From contig CAJNDS010000247.1 in assembly GCA_905221605.1 (NCBI GenBank), forward strand, positions 315,138 to 379,137: a DNA stretch of 64,000 bases. The letters run 5' to 3'. The notes under the pieces were generated by a model, which was not told the origin of the DNA, ran no database searches, and saw nothing but the letters and a program-made list of their open reading frames with translations. Positions 11,850-23,569 of the stretch are shown here, in pieces. Source of the DNA: Symbiodinium natans. Lineage: Eukaryota > Sar > Dinophyceae > Suessiales > Symbiodiniaceae. Position 1 is the stretch's first letter, and every line of letters starts with the position of its first letter. Both the position numbers and the translations under genes were made by a program.

Positions 11850-14800
11850 TGACCATATTTTGCATGTCTCGGCGTCGTATATTCGATCTCGTGCGGATTG
11901 AGTGTCGATAATTTCCTGATTTCGAGATTGAATTTATCGATGATATCTATCATACGAGGGTGGGGGAGAATATTCTGAACGCCTTCAAAATTGAAATAGG
12001 TTCATCGGAACGATTCGATTTCTATTTCGATTTCCTTAAGTGGATTCTCTATCTTCTCGAGGGGAAATAATTTCGAGGAGATATCTCAGAATTCCAAATC
12101 CTTAGGATTCGGATCGTCACTAGATCTGAGCTAGTTAGTATATGGCACTGCAATATTCGGCGAATTCGCCATTAGGATTCGAGAATTTTCTTAGGAATAT
12201 GTATCTATATTATTAGAAGAAATCCTTCCCATGATCCAATATCAATATTTGGAGGGAATTCTGGATAAAACATTCATATCTTCGTAATGGTCAGAGTCGC
12301 CTTTCCGATCGTTGCGGGGGCCTGGGGCTAGGGAATGCAAGTCTTTCAGATTATCGATCTTGCTAATTTAGTTTCTAGGCGTCAAATCCATAGCCGTGTT
12401 ATACAGCTTGTTTCAGGCTACGAATGTGCCCTTATTACAATCATACGTTGGTCCCATGTGGACACCATATCTGAGGATATTTTCGTCAAGATTGAAAAAA
12501 TTAGGGTTCATAATAATTTATATAATATTATCTTTCCATATACTTATCTTATGGATTTGAATCCTCTTTAGGAAGCTACGAATCTCTTGCCGGACGATCC
12601 ACGTTGTCGACCAATTGATATTAATTGATATTTTGATCTCGGGCCCTCCCACGCTTCGGCAAAATTCTTAGTCTAAATATCCCCGAGTTGTATTGGATGG
12701 GACGAGGATTAGCCTTTCCGCCTTGGTAACCAGTATAATTGAATATTATGACTTACGATCCGATATGCCCAATATAAGTGTGCGCACGTGGATATCGTTG
12801 CGAAATGGGCGGCAATTAATCTCGGTTTCGAATCCATCGTCTTTGAGAATTTGGGTGGTTTCGAATAAGAGTCTCGGGATTTGTTAGTCAGAACGGATCG
12901 ATGAGCGATATCGACGTTCGATGGAATATTCTTTTCAGGAATATTAGGGCCGATTATAATTTGATTTATATTTCGATTGGGATATGGGACGGGACCTCAT
13001 GCCATCGATACTTTCTTAGATCTATATGAATGATTCATGAAAATCCATGCAAGATGTCCCTCGCGTAGGGTCATGGGCCGAGCCCAAGTATTGAAGACGA
13101 TTGATAGGAGATTGAGTTGAATGCCTTCTTGATTTAGATTACTTATCTCCTTCCTCCGAGATTGTTTGCTTCATATTTCTAATTTAAATATCTGGATCTC
13201 ATCATCGATATATTTCATTTTGGGAATCCTCATTGTTTCTCATCTATTTCGTCTTTTTGGAATATCTCGGTAATTGGGGGTAGTGATGGGTTTTAAATAT
13301 ATCGAGGTTTCTTAGAGAATTCGAAATTCTTCTTTTTTTTATTTTAGATATGGATTCCTCCCATGATATTTCTATCATAAATTTCATCCTTGAGTTCGAA
13401 ATCGAATTAAGATTTTAATCTAATATTTGAAAGAATAAGATTCTTTTCTTCTCCCATTGAATAGGTTCTAGAATGATTTTCTTTCAAATCTTTAAAATAA
13501 ATGCAATGAGATCTATTCCCGAATTATCTAAAGTATCCAAAATCAATAGATCATTTCCTAAATAATTTTCATATTATCCATATTAATATCTCATTTAAAA
13601 ATCTGAATCATGGGATTTATATTATCTATCTAAATTCGTATTCGATTATTCATAAATTCTGAATCCTAAATATGAAAAATTCGAGGGGACCCGTCGATTC
13701 CATCGATGGCATAGCCGCCTATTGAATGGAAAAAGACGTACGTTAAAGCTTTGAAGAAATACGGACAAATAAAAGGTCCAATTAATTTCGGGATCCCTGT
13801 ATAGAAATCTGAGAGCCTGACGCGCGAGCGTGGAGGATACCAATTTATCCAATAAGAATTTGACCGAATGGGGAAGATTGAAGGCAAGATTTAGGGATTG
13901 TCGCTTAAGATTTAGGATCTTGGTGCCTGAAGGAACAAGGTTTCCAAATTCGAATCCGGAAATTCATTCTATGAATGAAATATATCATCCAGATGTTATA
14001 TATATCCAAGTCAATGAAAGGATTTTTTTAAAAATTTTGTCATTCCATCATATCATCCTCATGCTCGATGCAAACGATATCTACGCCCAAAAATATCAAT
14101 TAAAAGATTGATAGACGATACTTGTGCCAAGAAATATCCATTAAATTCAGAGAGGTATTATTCCCAATCCATATCCATCCAACCGTTTCTCTACGCATGA
14201 ATATCCTCGAATACGAGCCGTCATATTCGATGCAAGCGGCATCTGCGCCCAAAAGCACCAATGAATATCCTCGAATTGGACGAGAAAAAAATCCAAGAAT
14301 GAAAGGATATTTCCCTATTCTCGAGTACGTGCACAGTCCCGCCACCACCCCGAATTGAGCCGGAGAGAAGAGAAATATCCAAAGAAGAAAAATGTCAAGA
14401 TCGATTCGAGAAAGAGAATCCATATCCACGAAAATAAGAAGAATTTCGAATTCTCCAAGGCGCCTCGATATGTTTAAAAACCCGCCGCCACCCCCAATTA
14501 CGAATCATCCCATAAAGACTAAGAAGAATCGAAGATTCCTAAATATAAAGAATCAAAAATGAATTGAATCATCGATTCAAAAAGATATTCTGATGAGACG
14601 AAATATGATTTCAATTTCCTCAAATATCCATCGTATTCAGGAGGTAGGCTCGATCCATGATCCTATGCGAGAGGGATATCCTTCAAGGAATTCGAATGAA
14701 AGAGAATATTTTGGGTTATCCGGCGGGCTGTCTATCTGATATAGGAACGTGACTACGGAATTTATTTACATATTTTCGGTATCTATTTGACCCGATATTA

Positions 14801-16203
14801 TTCCGAATTATTCTGATCTTGCAATACCTCGGCACGCCAATTCCTGAATCCGTTCCGAAATCATTCCGAACCGTTCCGATCCATTCCAAACTCGAGTCGC
14901 AAACTCTGGAAAAATCACGGAGCAAGGATATTGAGATAATTCCTGAATATGATGAAATAGTTTTGGAGATAAATAAATGGGATCTGAGATGTTATTATGC
15001 CTCCGAAAAAGAAATCGTATGCTAAACAACCCACCAGGCTATCCAAAGAATATGCATGAATCATTCATATAGATCCAAGAAGGTTGCGATGATATCAGGG
15101 CATTGGAGTTCGAAGACCCTATGGACCTCGCAACGACAGCCACGCGCGCTTACGATGGGCATATTAGGACGTAGTCTGCAATGCCCCAATTACACTAACA
15201 GCCGACAGAACCCAAACCATGACAGCAAAAGCAAAAAACAAAACCCCCCAAAATACGATAAAACTCCGAATGCAAACCCTAGACCGTAAAGCGTAAAACC
15301 CTGAACCCGGGGGATCCGGAATTCTAAATTCCTCGAAAACCATTGCTGACAGGTGACCGCGAGGCCGAACCCCCTTGAACAGCTGGCGGACGACGACCAT
15401 CATCGGAATTATCCTGGATCAAGAGATTTCCTTGAAGATTTGTTTGAAGGTGAGGAACATCCATATCATTAATATTTCTAATCCGGAAAGCCTAAATCTC
15501 AATCCGAATGATTCCGAAAATTCCGAGAATTTTCAGATCCGGGTGATTCCCAAAATTCCTAGGATTTTTAGATAATAGATTTTAAAATTCCGGGAACTTT
15601 CCGGATCCCCCTACAAGCCCTCGCAAGCAACCAAATTAATCGGAAAAGGAGGTGAGACATCCGACAAGGCGGCCGCAGATCCAAAAAAGAATCGAGCCCA
15701 TAGCCTTTTATGAGAATATAATATTTCGAGAATATCAGAATTTTTTTCTTTTTTTGCGAGATTTATATTTCCTTACGAATTCGTATCAGAAAATCCAAAA
15801 TTATCCATTTCCTATCATCAAATTTAAATAATATTAATGAGATTCATACAAATGAGGATAGATTTAAATGAGGATAGATTCAATAGATGAAAAATATAAT
15901 AATAATTCAATTAATCTAGATCATCCAATATTAAATCATTATTCCAAAAATAAATCTTTAGAATCTGATTGGAGATTTCCTGGTCCATCGTAAATTCGAG
16001 ATTGTTCCATATTTTTGTGTATCTATTGATAATTATCCAAATATTTTTTTCGTTCAATTTCCCATAAAGATATTTCTCTCATTTGTTCTGTTGAATTATT
16101 ATTGTCGGGTCGTTTATAGTGTCGTTATGAGATCGTAAGATGGGGCATTTAGATCTTTGGCATGTAGGTTTTCGTACAATTCAGAGTTTCGGGCTTAGGG
16201 ATT

Positions 16204-16503
16204 TTGATTGATTATTTCTATATCCAATTCCCGCAAGCCCTGGAGGATGGAAAGGCCGGTCGTTTAGACATCGTAGGCACTATTGCTCCCATCATTTCAG
16301 TATTGGTGAGCTGTCTAGGAGAGCTGCTTAGGCTTCTCTCTAGTCACATGCGTTTTCTTGTAGAACATGAGAAGGTTGCTATCGTCCACTTCGAGTGTAT
16401 GCAAAAATGGAACTGCCATGAGGCCCTCCAGATCCCTATCATTTCCCCTTTCCGTGTCTCATCTGAGGTGTACAAGAATGGCTGTCATCCCTTTGGGATT
16501 TGA
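16204..16503 (+). CDS. Possible exon at the island border (99 codons)
   Basis: The frame starts at ATG 16204, exactly where composition returns to normal. It contains a hydrophobic helix (IISVLVSCLGELLRLLSSHM) and ends at TGA. The composition is plausible, but no family is recognised. It is on the strand opposite to the glycosyltransferase gene that follows. Confidence 0.25.
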   Translation: MIDYFYIQFPQALEDGKAGRLDIVGTIAPIISVLVSCLGELLRLLSSHMRFLVEHEKVAIVHFECMQKWNCHEALQIPIISPFRVSSEVYKNGCHPFGI

Positions 16504-16799
16504 CACTCCTTAAAGCTCGCAAGTCTTCGACCTGCTCACCACCTCTTAAAGCATAAGAATTGGTCTTCCGAGGGATGACCGAATGACAAAATCTGGGCTG
16601 AAAGTCCAGCTGCCACTTAAGACCCAGGCACATTTTCGTTGAAGGCAACAAGGCCCTCAAATGAGCCGTGCTATAAAAGATTTACGACCGCAAAGCAGGC
16701 TAGCAACGAGAACAGTTTTGTGATGAGGGCGTATCCTGACCTCTTTCAAGGCAAAACATTACAGAAGAGGCTGCCGTCGTGAAAAGAAATCAGAAAAGG

Positions 16800-18425
16800 T
16801 CACATAGCCTGGTCTTTCTGGTATGCCGTCATGGCTGCTTTCATTGCTTTGACAGCGTTCTCGTCCACACCGCAGCGTAAAGCAGAGATACCAAAATGGA
16901 ATTGCTCAGGTGCATGTGCAGCACTCTCGTCAGACAGAACCTCAAGGTTTCGAAAGTGATGATTCTCTGAACCGCGATCACCACACCAGATTTCCACAAC
17001 GCGAGCATGAGGCGGAAGGAAGAGGGCATGGGTCATCCCTGCACCGTGCGCTCCCACCAGAACTTGCGTGCTTTGCGCAACGGCGATCTGTTCGTTCAAG
17101 GTCTTCAGGGTCTCGGGGCGGTAGGTTCTCAAGCTCCAGCCTGGCAGCAATGCTTTCGTGACAGCCTGAACTGCCTCGTCTTCATCTTCAAAGCCCCGGC
17201 TCCCAGTTCTCAAGATCAAAGTCAAGGTCAAATCTCCTGGAGGCTTCACAGAAGGAAAGATCCGCTCCAGGAAAACGGCTGAAGACATCAGCGTCGGTGA
17301 AGCACAGGAGACCAAGCCACCACGGCCGCCATTAAAGGTGGGAGTGCTGAGGCCGCCATGGGGCACCGTGGCCAGATGCGAGAAGCATGCACCTTGCCCG
17401 AATAAGTCCTTTCGGGTGCCAACATGCACGGCTTCGCTTGAGAAAGCATGTTGCCAAGCATCATCAAACGGACGACTCTTCATACTCCCTGGCTCGATGT
17501 TCAGGAAGATGTCGACATCCTTGGGATTCCAGTCAAGGATTGCCAGAGTCTCCCACAAAGTGACCCAGTCGCCAAGCCACTCGTAAAGGTTGCGCGTGTC
17601 CCAGGGCATTTGTAGCAATGCCTTGCGAGACGTGGTAAGGTTGCAAGCAAGTGGCAGATCCTGCGACTGCAGCTCCTCCAGAAAAGGTTTCTCGCACCAT
17701 CCCCATGTAGCTTCCCTGGCCCAAGCAGTCACTTCACAGCTTTCCACTCGCGTGCTGTCCTCACCGATCTGCACATTCTGCAACTCGCAGAAGTAGCGTG
17801 GTATATCGAAAGGCACTCTCTCATGGCAAACAACGCTGCTCTTGCCTTTGCAAACTGTGTGACTCGTTTCGCGTGTTTTTTGAATCATGGACTTGCCGTA
17901 GATTTCTGAGCAGTTCGACGAGATGTGCTTGTCGAATTCTGCCAGGGCTCCAAGGGAGTCTTGAAAGGCATCTCCGCTCCTATTGTCGAAGCTGGGTCCC
18001 TGCACAAAACTGAGGAAGTTGCGGACAAACATGGAAGCAGCCGCACTTTCTGCCCCAAGAGAAGCACGATCTTTGCTAGCGAGGAGCTGTAGCAAGCCCG
18101 GCTGGTCACAGTCGCCCTCAGGCATGGAATAACTTTGCAAGAGAGTCGCAGCAAGAACCACAGTTCCACCAAGTTTCACAGCCATGCGGTTCAGTCGGGC
18201 CATGACGTCTATCTGCCAAGTCGGGACTGTGATGTAGTTCAGTCTCGGAGCCTGAATGCTCAACGGCTTGAGCCGGCTGCGGATATCATCCCTTGTTGGA
18301 ATCCCTAGTGATCCTGGTATTGCTCCTGCTATTTTCCTTTGTTGGAATCCATAAAGATCCGTTCCTTTTAGAACCCACATACATGCCCTCTCGTGTCCAT
18401 AGACCTCTGTCAAAACGTGCTTCAT
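16800..18425 (-). CDS. Glycosyltransferase family 61 (EOGT/XYLT-like)
   Basis: GT61 enzymes transfer GlcNAc or xylose to glycoproteins in the secretory pathway. The 541-codon frame carries the family's C-terminal signature. LTLILRTGSR is followed about 60 residues later by VLVGAHGAGMTHALFLPPHA and RVVEIWCGD, the block that binds the nucleotide sugar. The N-terminal ~300 residues are divergent and hold several Cys and Trp residues. No signal peptide or anchor is visible at the ATG at 18425, so the true N-terminus probably lies in upstream exons. Near residues 25-45 a 12-bp direct repeat (18293-18304 and 18339-18350) brackets a 46-base stretch that could be an intron. Removing it changes the frame, so the first ~40 residues are uncertain. 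The exact donor and acceptor substrates cannot be read from the sequence. Confidence 0.7.
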   Translation of the reverse strand: MKHVLTEVYGHERACMWVLKGTDLYGFQQRKIAGAIPGSLGIPTRDDIRSRLKPLSIQAPRLNYITVPTWQIDVMARLNRMAVKLGGTVVLAATLLQSYSMPEGDCDQPGLLQLLASKDRASLGAESAAASMFVRNFLSFVQGPSFDNRSGDAFQDSLGALAEFDKHISSNCSEIYGKSMIQKTRETSHTVCKGKSSVVCHERVPFDIPRYFCELQNVQIGEDSTRVESCEVTAWAREATWGWCEKPFLEELQSQDLPLACNLTTSRKALLQMPWDTRNLYEWLGDWVTLWETLAILDWNPKDVDIFLNIEPGSMKSRPFDDAWQHAFSSEAVHVGTRKDLFGQGACFSHLATVPHGGLSTPTFNGGRGGLVSCASPTLMSSAVFLERIFPSVKPPGDLTLTLILRTGSRGFEDEDEAVQAVTKALLPGWSLRTYRPETLKTLNEQIAVAQSTQVLVGAHGAGMTHALFLPPHARVVEIWCGDRGSENHHFRNLEVLSDESAAHAPEQFHFGISALRCGVDENAVKAMKAAMTAYQKDQAM

Positions 18426-18434
18426 GTCAGTTGC

Positions 18435-18655
18435 GCTTGGACTGCTCGCTGCCTCCCCCTTTCACATCCACGTTCCTCAGAGCCCCAATGAATCCAACGA
18501 TGCTCAAGTTCAAGTCACGTTCATGAGCTCAACATGGAAGGGTACATCGAGAATACTTGCGGATGACAAACCCTCCCAAGTCGTCCCAAATCAAAGCCTT
18601 AAACCTAACTATGTGGAGTTCTGGGCTTGGACTGCTCGCTGCCTCCCCCTTTCAC
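18435..18655. repeat. 31-bp direct repeat, 190 bp apart
   Basis: Bases 18435-18465 and 18625-18655 appear identical over 31 bases (core CTTGGACTGCTCGCTGCC followed by a C/T-rich run). They lie just upstream of the glycosyltransferase frame. They could be a local duplication, or the borders of an intron or small insertion. Confidence 0.85.
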
Positions 18656-18954
18656 TCACCGTTCGGCACATGTGCGACGCGTGCGACATGCTCTCTCTTA
18701 AGAAAACCCAACAAAGCCTCCACGCTTGGAGACCCGTGAAGCTTGAACGGGTGAACAAAAAGCAATTGCGAAAGATGTGCCGGAAGTTCCTCAAAAAAAA
18801 CAAAAGCACGAAAAAAAGAAATGCCGGCTGCCGGTACGGACTCTCAGCACCTCTTGGCCCGTGCTGCGGAAACACGCCGGATCGCTGCGCGATGTATGCA
18901 AGTCACGCTGGCAAGTTGCGCTAGCTGCTAGCTTTTAGGGTTGTCAGTTAATAC

Positions 18955-19060
18955 GAATGGAGCCCCTGAGCGAGTTGAGCCAGCGCGCATGATTCACGTT
19001 TCTCGCCCTTTCCTCAAGAATCATACTGTACGTGGGGAGTGCCAGACACAGCAAAGAGGT
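18955..19060. repeat. Partial copy of dispersed repeat R1
   Basis: The sequence from GAGCGAGTTGAGCCAGCG through CTCAAGAATCAT to GGGGAGTGCCAGACACAGCA matches the same block at about 21825, 35365 and 59985, with scattered differences. Confidence 0.7.
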
Positions 19061-19404
19061 AAATCAAAGGGTTGCTGGAGCACACTTTTGCATTACCAAA
19101 CTCAGCAATTTTTAACCTCATGCAACTACACGGACCTACATACGCTCGGAGCCCCTTCTCTGAAATAGATCTCAGATCGTCATATACTGACCCCGCAGCA
19201 CAGAGAGCTCGCCTGCATTTTCTGTCTGTCTGCGAATCGATGTGGGTACATTCTGCTGAAACGTTGGCGGCTTGGAGTCAAGCTTCTGGGATTTCAGGTT
19301 GGCCGGAGAGATTTTGGGGTCTTGGATGGTCTGGGACTTCGGGCTCCAGACCCCAAATCCCATATCAGAAATCAGACTTCGACACTGGCCGCATCAACTC
19401 TCGG

Positions 19405-19569
19405 GGGTTTAGGGTTTAGGGTTTAGGGTTTAGGGTTTAGGGTTTAGGGTTTAGGGTTTAGGGTTTAGGGTTTAGGGTTTAGGGTTTAGGGTTTAGGGTT
19501 TGGGGTTTAGGGTTTAGCGTTTAGGGTTTAGGGTTTAGGGCTTAGGGTTTAGGGTTTAGGGTTTAGGGA
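19405..19569. repeat. Long interstitial TTTAGGG array
   Basis: About 23 consecutive TTTAGGG heptamers run with only a few variants (TTTGGGG, TTTAGCG, CTTAGGG). It is the purest telomere-type array in the window. It is flanked on both sides by ordinary sequence, so it is interstitial and not a chromosome end. Confidence 0.97.
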
Positions 19570-20290
19570 CCCTTCACCTAGCTCAATCCATCCAAGCCTC
19601 ACAAGCCCCAAGGCACACAAGCGTGACTACACGTGATTCCGAAGACCTGAAGGAAGCTTCAACACATAAGGAGTTCACCCGACTTTCGACTGAGCAACTG
19701 ACCAAACTCTGTGAGATGTTCATAGTTGCAACTCGGGATTAAACCGCTACTAGCAGGATCTCCTGATAAGTTGAAGCCATCACTCCCGAGATTTTATGCA
19801 CTCGCTCCAGTATCTGGCTCCAGAACATGCGACATCCTCTCACGTTGCCTTGAGGGGCAGCTGTGAAAGAAAGGCAGATCAGCACTCGGCTGCACTCGGC
19901 TGCTTCCACTCACAACATGTTTGAACATGACACCATCTACATCAGCAAGGCGCTGAAACGATCGTGCACTCCGGATTCTGGGTTGGAATCCAATGCAACT
20001 CTTCTGAAGCTGAGCTGGGGTACTCCTCTCCCCGGCATTTTGAGCATTGCTTCACAATGTCACAATGTCGTTGATGTCTGCCGACTCTGGGTGGTTGAAC
20101 GCGCGCCATGATGCCTTTGAGGTATCCTCACTCCGTGCCCAGCTGTCGCCCATACACTGTGCGAGCCAAAAATGTTGATAGAATGGCGGGGGTTGTCTCC
20201 GTCTGGAACCTTCCGAGGCCCAAGTGCACATCTTGATAGATGGCCTGGCTTATCCCTATCATGCTGGTAAACATGCTGGCATTGAATAAA
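19570..20290. other. No gene supported
   Basis: Mixed sequence with short frames only. An 82-codon plus-strand frame at 19863-20111 has no recognisable features. Confidence 0.4.
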
Positions 20291-20297
20291 ATAAAAA

Positions 20298-20711
20298 TCA
20301 TCCCACCAAGTCGAACATCGGTAATCTGGCAAGGCCAGCTGCTTGAATGAGAAGGGACAAAAATCCTTCCTGAAGTTTCTCGGTTTGCATGACACGCAAC
20401 AGCACATCAGCCGTGTACCCAACTCGGAATGATTCTCGAATTGCTTCAACAACCTTGCCAAACGAAAGCTGCTGTACCTGGCTCGAAGCAAGCACGGCAA
20501 GCTGTAAAGCCGCGAGGACCCACTGCTGGGTTGTCACGAGGCCGTAAACATAGTACACATCCAGAAAGATGTCCATGGAGAAAAACAACGAGTGGGCAGC
20601 AAGTTTCACTCGGAACAGCATCTGCAGGAAGCGTGCAGTGTTCTCCTCTTCAATCCCCCAGGTTCCAGACGTGCAGCACACATGCGGGCACCACAGAATT
20701 GGGCTCAGCAA
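20298..20711 (-). CDS. Hypothetical membrane protein, possibly XK-related-like
   Basis: The frame contains a hydrophobic stretch around SLFFSMDIFLDVYYVYGLV, then QQWVLAALQLAVLASSQVQQ, and ends with LQEGFLSLLIQAAGLARLP. The pattern of an acidic pair in the first helix, W-x-x-A-x-x-Q in the next, and Glu-Gly-x-Leu-Ser-Leu-Leu-x-Gln in the last resembles XK-related scramblase-type proteins. That is only an impression from spacing. An upstream exon may lie at 20650-20913 on the same strand, and a downstream one at 20060-20290. A helical transmembrane protein seems likely; its identity is uncertain. Confidence 0.4.
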   Translation of the reverse strand: MLSPILWCPHVCCTSGTWGIEEENTARFLQMLFRVKLAAHSLFFSMDIFLDVYYVYGLVTTQQWVLAALQLAVLASSQVQQLSFGKVVEAIRESFRVGYTADVLLRVMQTEKLQEGFLSLLIQAAGLARLPMFDLVG

Positions 20712-21059
20712 CGGCGCCGCAGAATCGAGTCCTGATCACGGACACATGGGAAAGAGAAGCATCTGATGCAAGGATCATGCAGAACGACCACGTCACGCAT
20801 GATGGACCGCCACGATCACAAACATCAGTATTGCTCGTACCGTAGTTCGTGAGGAAACATCGCAACGACAATGCATCTGGGTTCAACAGCATGCAAGCAA
20901 GAGAATCAAACACGGTCTGGGGTCCAAAGATTCCTGCCGGGGTGATTTCGCATCAGACTTTTACTTGCCTCTTGCCATGACTTCACTACCCAGAGAGCCC
21001 AATACCCCTGAATTAAGGAATATCATGGAATATATACCTTAAACTATAAAGGGATCCCT

Positions 21060-22400
21060 ATTATGATTTAAGGAGTAGAGGCCCGCAGCAACGTGAGAGC
21101 CGCTTGCTTGTCTATCGGCAGCTTGCTTGTCTATTTTGGCGGTCGGATCTAAGGCTACTCAGCTATTCCAGAGTTGACCCCCCTCAACCCAAACCTTCCG
21201 GCCTCGATCTGGTCCTCAGAGGCCTTTGCTGAGCTTCTTGGCAGATGCCGGCCACTCCACTTGCAGCCTCGGAAAAAGAAAAGGGTGTAGGCTTCAGGAC
21301 GCTCTACCGCGACCGGCAAGAAAAAGAGCCAGCCACTCCGGAGGAGTCAAAGTAGGGGTGCTCCTAGATCCACACTGAACCCACGAACTCACAATGCGGC
21401 TCGGCCGCTCAGTGGCAAGCAGCAGCAGAAAAGCCCTGCGAGCCATTCGGACCACGTGGCCGAATCCGACTCGCTGTCTTTGGGCTCTGCATCGGCCCTC
21501 TGCGTTGAAGCAGCGGCCTCGAGATCGGCAGCGGAAGCGGCCGCGAACTCGGCTCGCAGGGCTAGTTCCGAGGCCTTCCAGCGTTGGCCGGCCTTTTTCA
21601 GCTCGGCCGCTGCTTCGGCACGGCCAAGGCCCAGCTGATCGCCAAATTCTTCGACGAGGTCCCGCGGCATCGCAGCGACGCTCGGAATGATTAGTAATTC
21701 GACACAATCCCCATGGTTTCATACAAATCTTGCATCCTCGGACAAGGGATGGATTCATGACACTTCATGTCGGAGCTGAACGGATACTGAAGTGCCCCTC
21801 TGCACCTGGGCTACGTGGAGCCCTGAGCGAGTTGAGCCAGCGGGCATGCTTCACGCTTCCCACCCCCCTTTGCTCAAGAATCACAGGTGGGGAGTGCCAG
21901 GCACCACAGAGTTGGATCAGAGGCTTGCTTGAGCACCCTTCTGCATCACCAAGCTCACTGACTACGAACCTAGTGCAACTACCCTAGAACTACATAGCCG
22001 CTCGGAGCCCCTTATCTAAAATACTCGGATATGACTTCCGCAGCTCGGACAGCTCGCCGGCATTTTTCTGCTTGTCGGGGGAATCGATATGTGTGCATTT
22101 TGCTGAAAGACATCAGCTTGGGGTTTGTGCCTGGCAGCGTGGAATCTAGCTTCAGGGGGGATTTTTCGAGGGATTGTTAGGCCTGACCGGTGTAGGGTCT
22201 AGGGTTTGGGATGGTCCGGGACTGCAGGCTCCAGACTCCAAATCCCAAGTCAGACTCGATGGCGTTGGCCGCATACACATCTCCATCGTCCCGGGATGCA
22301 GCGCGAGGTCCGAGGCGACGGCGTGCCATCCAGCATCGCCTGAGCACGCTAGAGGTTCAGGGCTTCAAGGAAGTTCAAGGCTTCGGGCTTTTCGCTTAGA
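21060..22400. repeat. Dispersed repeat R1, copy A
   Basis: The blocks, in order, are GCAGCAACGTGAG with GCTTGCTTGTCT, GGCCACTCCACTTGCAGCC, GCGGCTCGGCCGCTCAGTGG, GAGCGAGTTGAGCCAGCGGG, and AAGTCAGACTCGATGGCGTT. The same blocks recur, largely in the same order, at 59590-60660 and 61340-62070, and rearranged at 35350-36060. It could be an old transposable element. I see no terminal repeats. Confidence 0.7.
21389..21670 (-). pseudogene. Conserved peptide carried by R1, copy A
   Basis: This minus-strand frame encodes DLVEEFGDQLGLGRAEAAAE, an Ala/Glu/Lys helix, then an acidic stretch and DSESDSATWSEWLAGL. Nearly the same peptide is encoded in R1 copy D (61728-62020), and its C-terminal half in copy C (59600-59826). 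Frame retention across copies suggests R1 carries, or descends from, a coding exon. The Ala-rich helical region followed by acidic and Trp residues matches nothing I know. Copy-specific changes break the ends, so this copy is probably not a working gene. Confidence 0.4.
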
Positions 22401-22505
22401 GGTTAGGGGGTTCGGTTCCTCTAGAGGATGCTGCAAGAAATCCCTCAAGCTTGAACCGTCCCCAGGATATCTCGCACTTCACAACATCTCAAGCCGGAAC
22501 CGTCG

Positions 22506-22524
22506 GGAGGGGGGGGGGGGGGGG
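22506..22524. repeat. Poly-G tract
   Basis: A run of about 18 G residues with one A near its start. A similar run occurs at the equivalent place in R1 copy C (about 60609-60625). This supports the two as copies of one repeat. Confidence 0.9.
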
Positions 22525-23295
22525 AACCAAAGACATGAACTTGCGCAAGAGACTCTGCCTCGTCCATGTCTTCTGGGTCCTCCCCCTCGAACTTCTCCTC
22601 TTGCACAGCAGCATGTCAGTCAGCAAAATAGCGATCTTCTGACAGAGTCTGCGCTCGCTGTGCAAGTGCCCGAGAGAGCAGGTCATTTCGCTTAAATCTC
22701 TAGGAATCATCGTCTTCGAGCTTGGAGCTGGGGATGCAAAGGCGTAAGCATCACCGAGCACAAAGGGCACACCCCGAACCCATTAAGTGAACAAAAGCGC
22801 ATTCCAGTCCCACATGCAAGCCACAACTAGTACGGCTGAGCTCCGAACATTTCTAAGCCATATTCTCTAAGCTTTTAAGCCCCTCGGCTCACCCCTGAAT
22901 CGCTTTGACTCCCCACGCTCCTCCAACTCAACGGCCCTCGAACTGCCTGCTAGAGCCTTCTAGCCAAGCGCTTGCAGTTTCGGATGGTAACTTCGATTGC
23001 GTCGAGGGTCTCCCCCGAAAAGCGACTGCAGGCAGCCGAAGGCCATGAGGTCATGTACTTCAAACTCTTCATATCTGTTCTTGTCAGGAAAAACATGCAA
23101 AAAAGAAACAACGACACACCTCCACTCGCCACGCTGCGAGCACTCCAGGTGCGGGTGTCGCCGAGGCTGTCTGACAAGGCATGAGAGGGCAACGCTGAGG
23201 CAACGCTCGGACAGGATGCTGAAAAAGCAAGAGCTTGGGGTGGGAGAGCTGAGGAAAAAGTTTGGGGACCTCCTGAATCCGAAATCTTTGTGGCC

Positions 23296-23353
23296 CCGAA
23301 GTCCACAAAGCCCCCGAAGTCCCCGAAGTCCCCGAAGTCCCCAAAGTCCCCGA
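23296..23353. repeat. 9-bp minisatellite (CCCGAAGTC)
   Basis: About six tandem copies of CCCGAAGTC and its variant CCCAAAGTC. They encode Ser-Pro-Lys or Gly-Asp-Phe repeats in different frames, none clearly real. Confidence 0.85.
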
Positions 23354-23569
23354 TCAGCGAAACTTCCTCGGGCCTTGGGGGAGATGGCCGCTGGCAGCGT
23401 CCTTTGGCTGCCAAGCCAGAAGCTGGCGCGAAGCCCTTCAGCGGGTTTTTGAATCGGGCTTGGGTTGGAACTATGGGGAATCAAGCCCCCGAGACCAGGG
23501 TGTACACCCTGGGGGATACAATGGGGGCAGCGCTACTTACCGAGATTTCTCTCGCACCACATCTTATAG

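Larger units (their letters stand above)
8880..16210. other. Sharply A+T-rich island without recognisable genes
   Basis: Base composition changes abruptly from roughly balanced to strongly A+T-rich near 8.88 kb and back near 16.2 kb. Frames longer than about 100 codons are almost absent. The motifs GATC, GAATTC, ATTCGAA and TTCGAGAATAT are over-represented. A telomere-like remnant near 15.24-15.31 kb (AACCCTAGACC, AAAACCCTGAACCC) ties the island to the rest of the window. Possible origins include decayed foreign DNA, an expanded degenerate satellite, or a misjoined contig. Confidence 0.7.

Noticed and set aside
18293-18350. 46-base direct-repeat-bounded intron in the glycosyltransferase gene
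   Set aside because: Borders in register do not give a GA/GC/GT...AG pair, and removal disrupts a frame that is open and protein-like; left unresolved.
19405-19569. True chromosome end
   Set aside because: The array is flanked by unrelated sequence on both sides.
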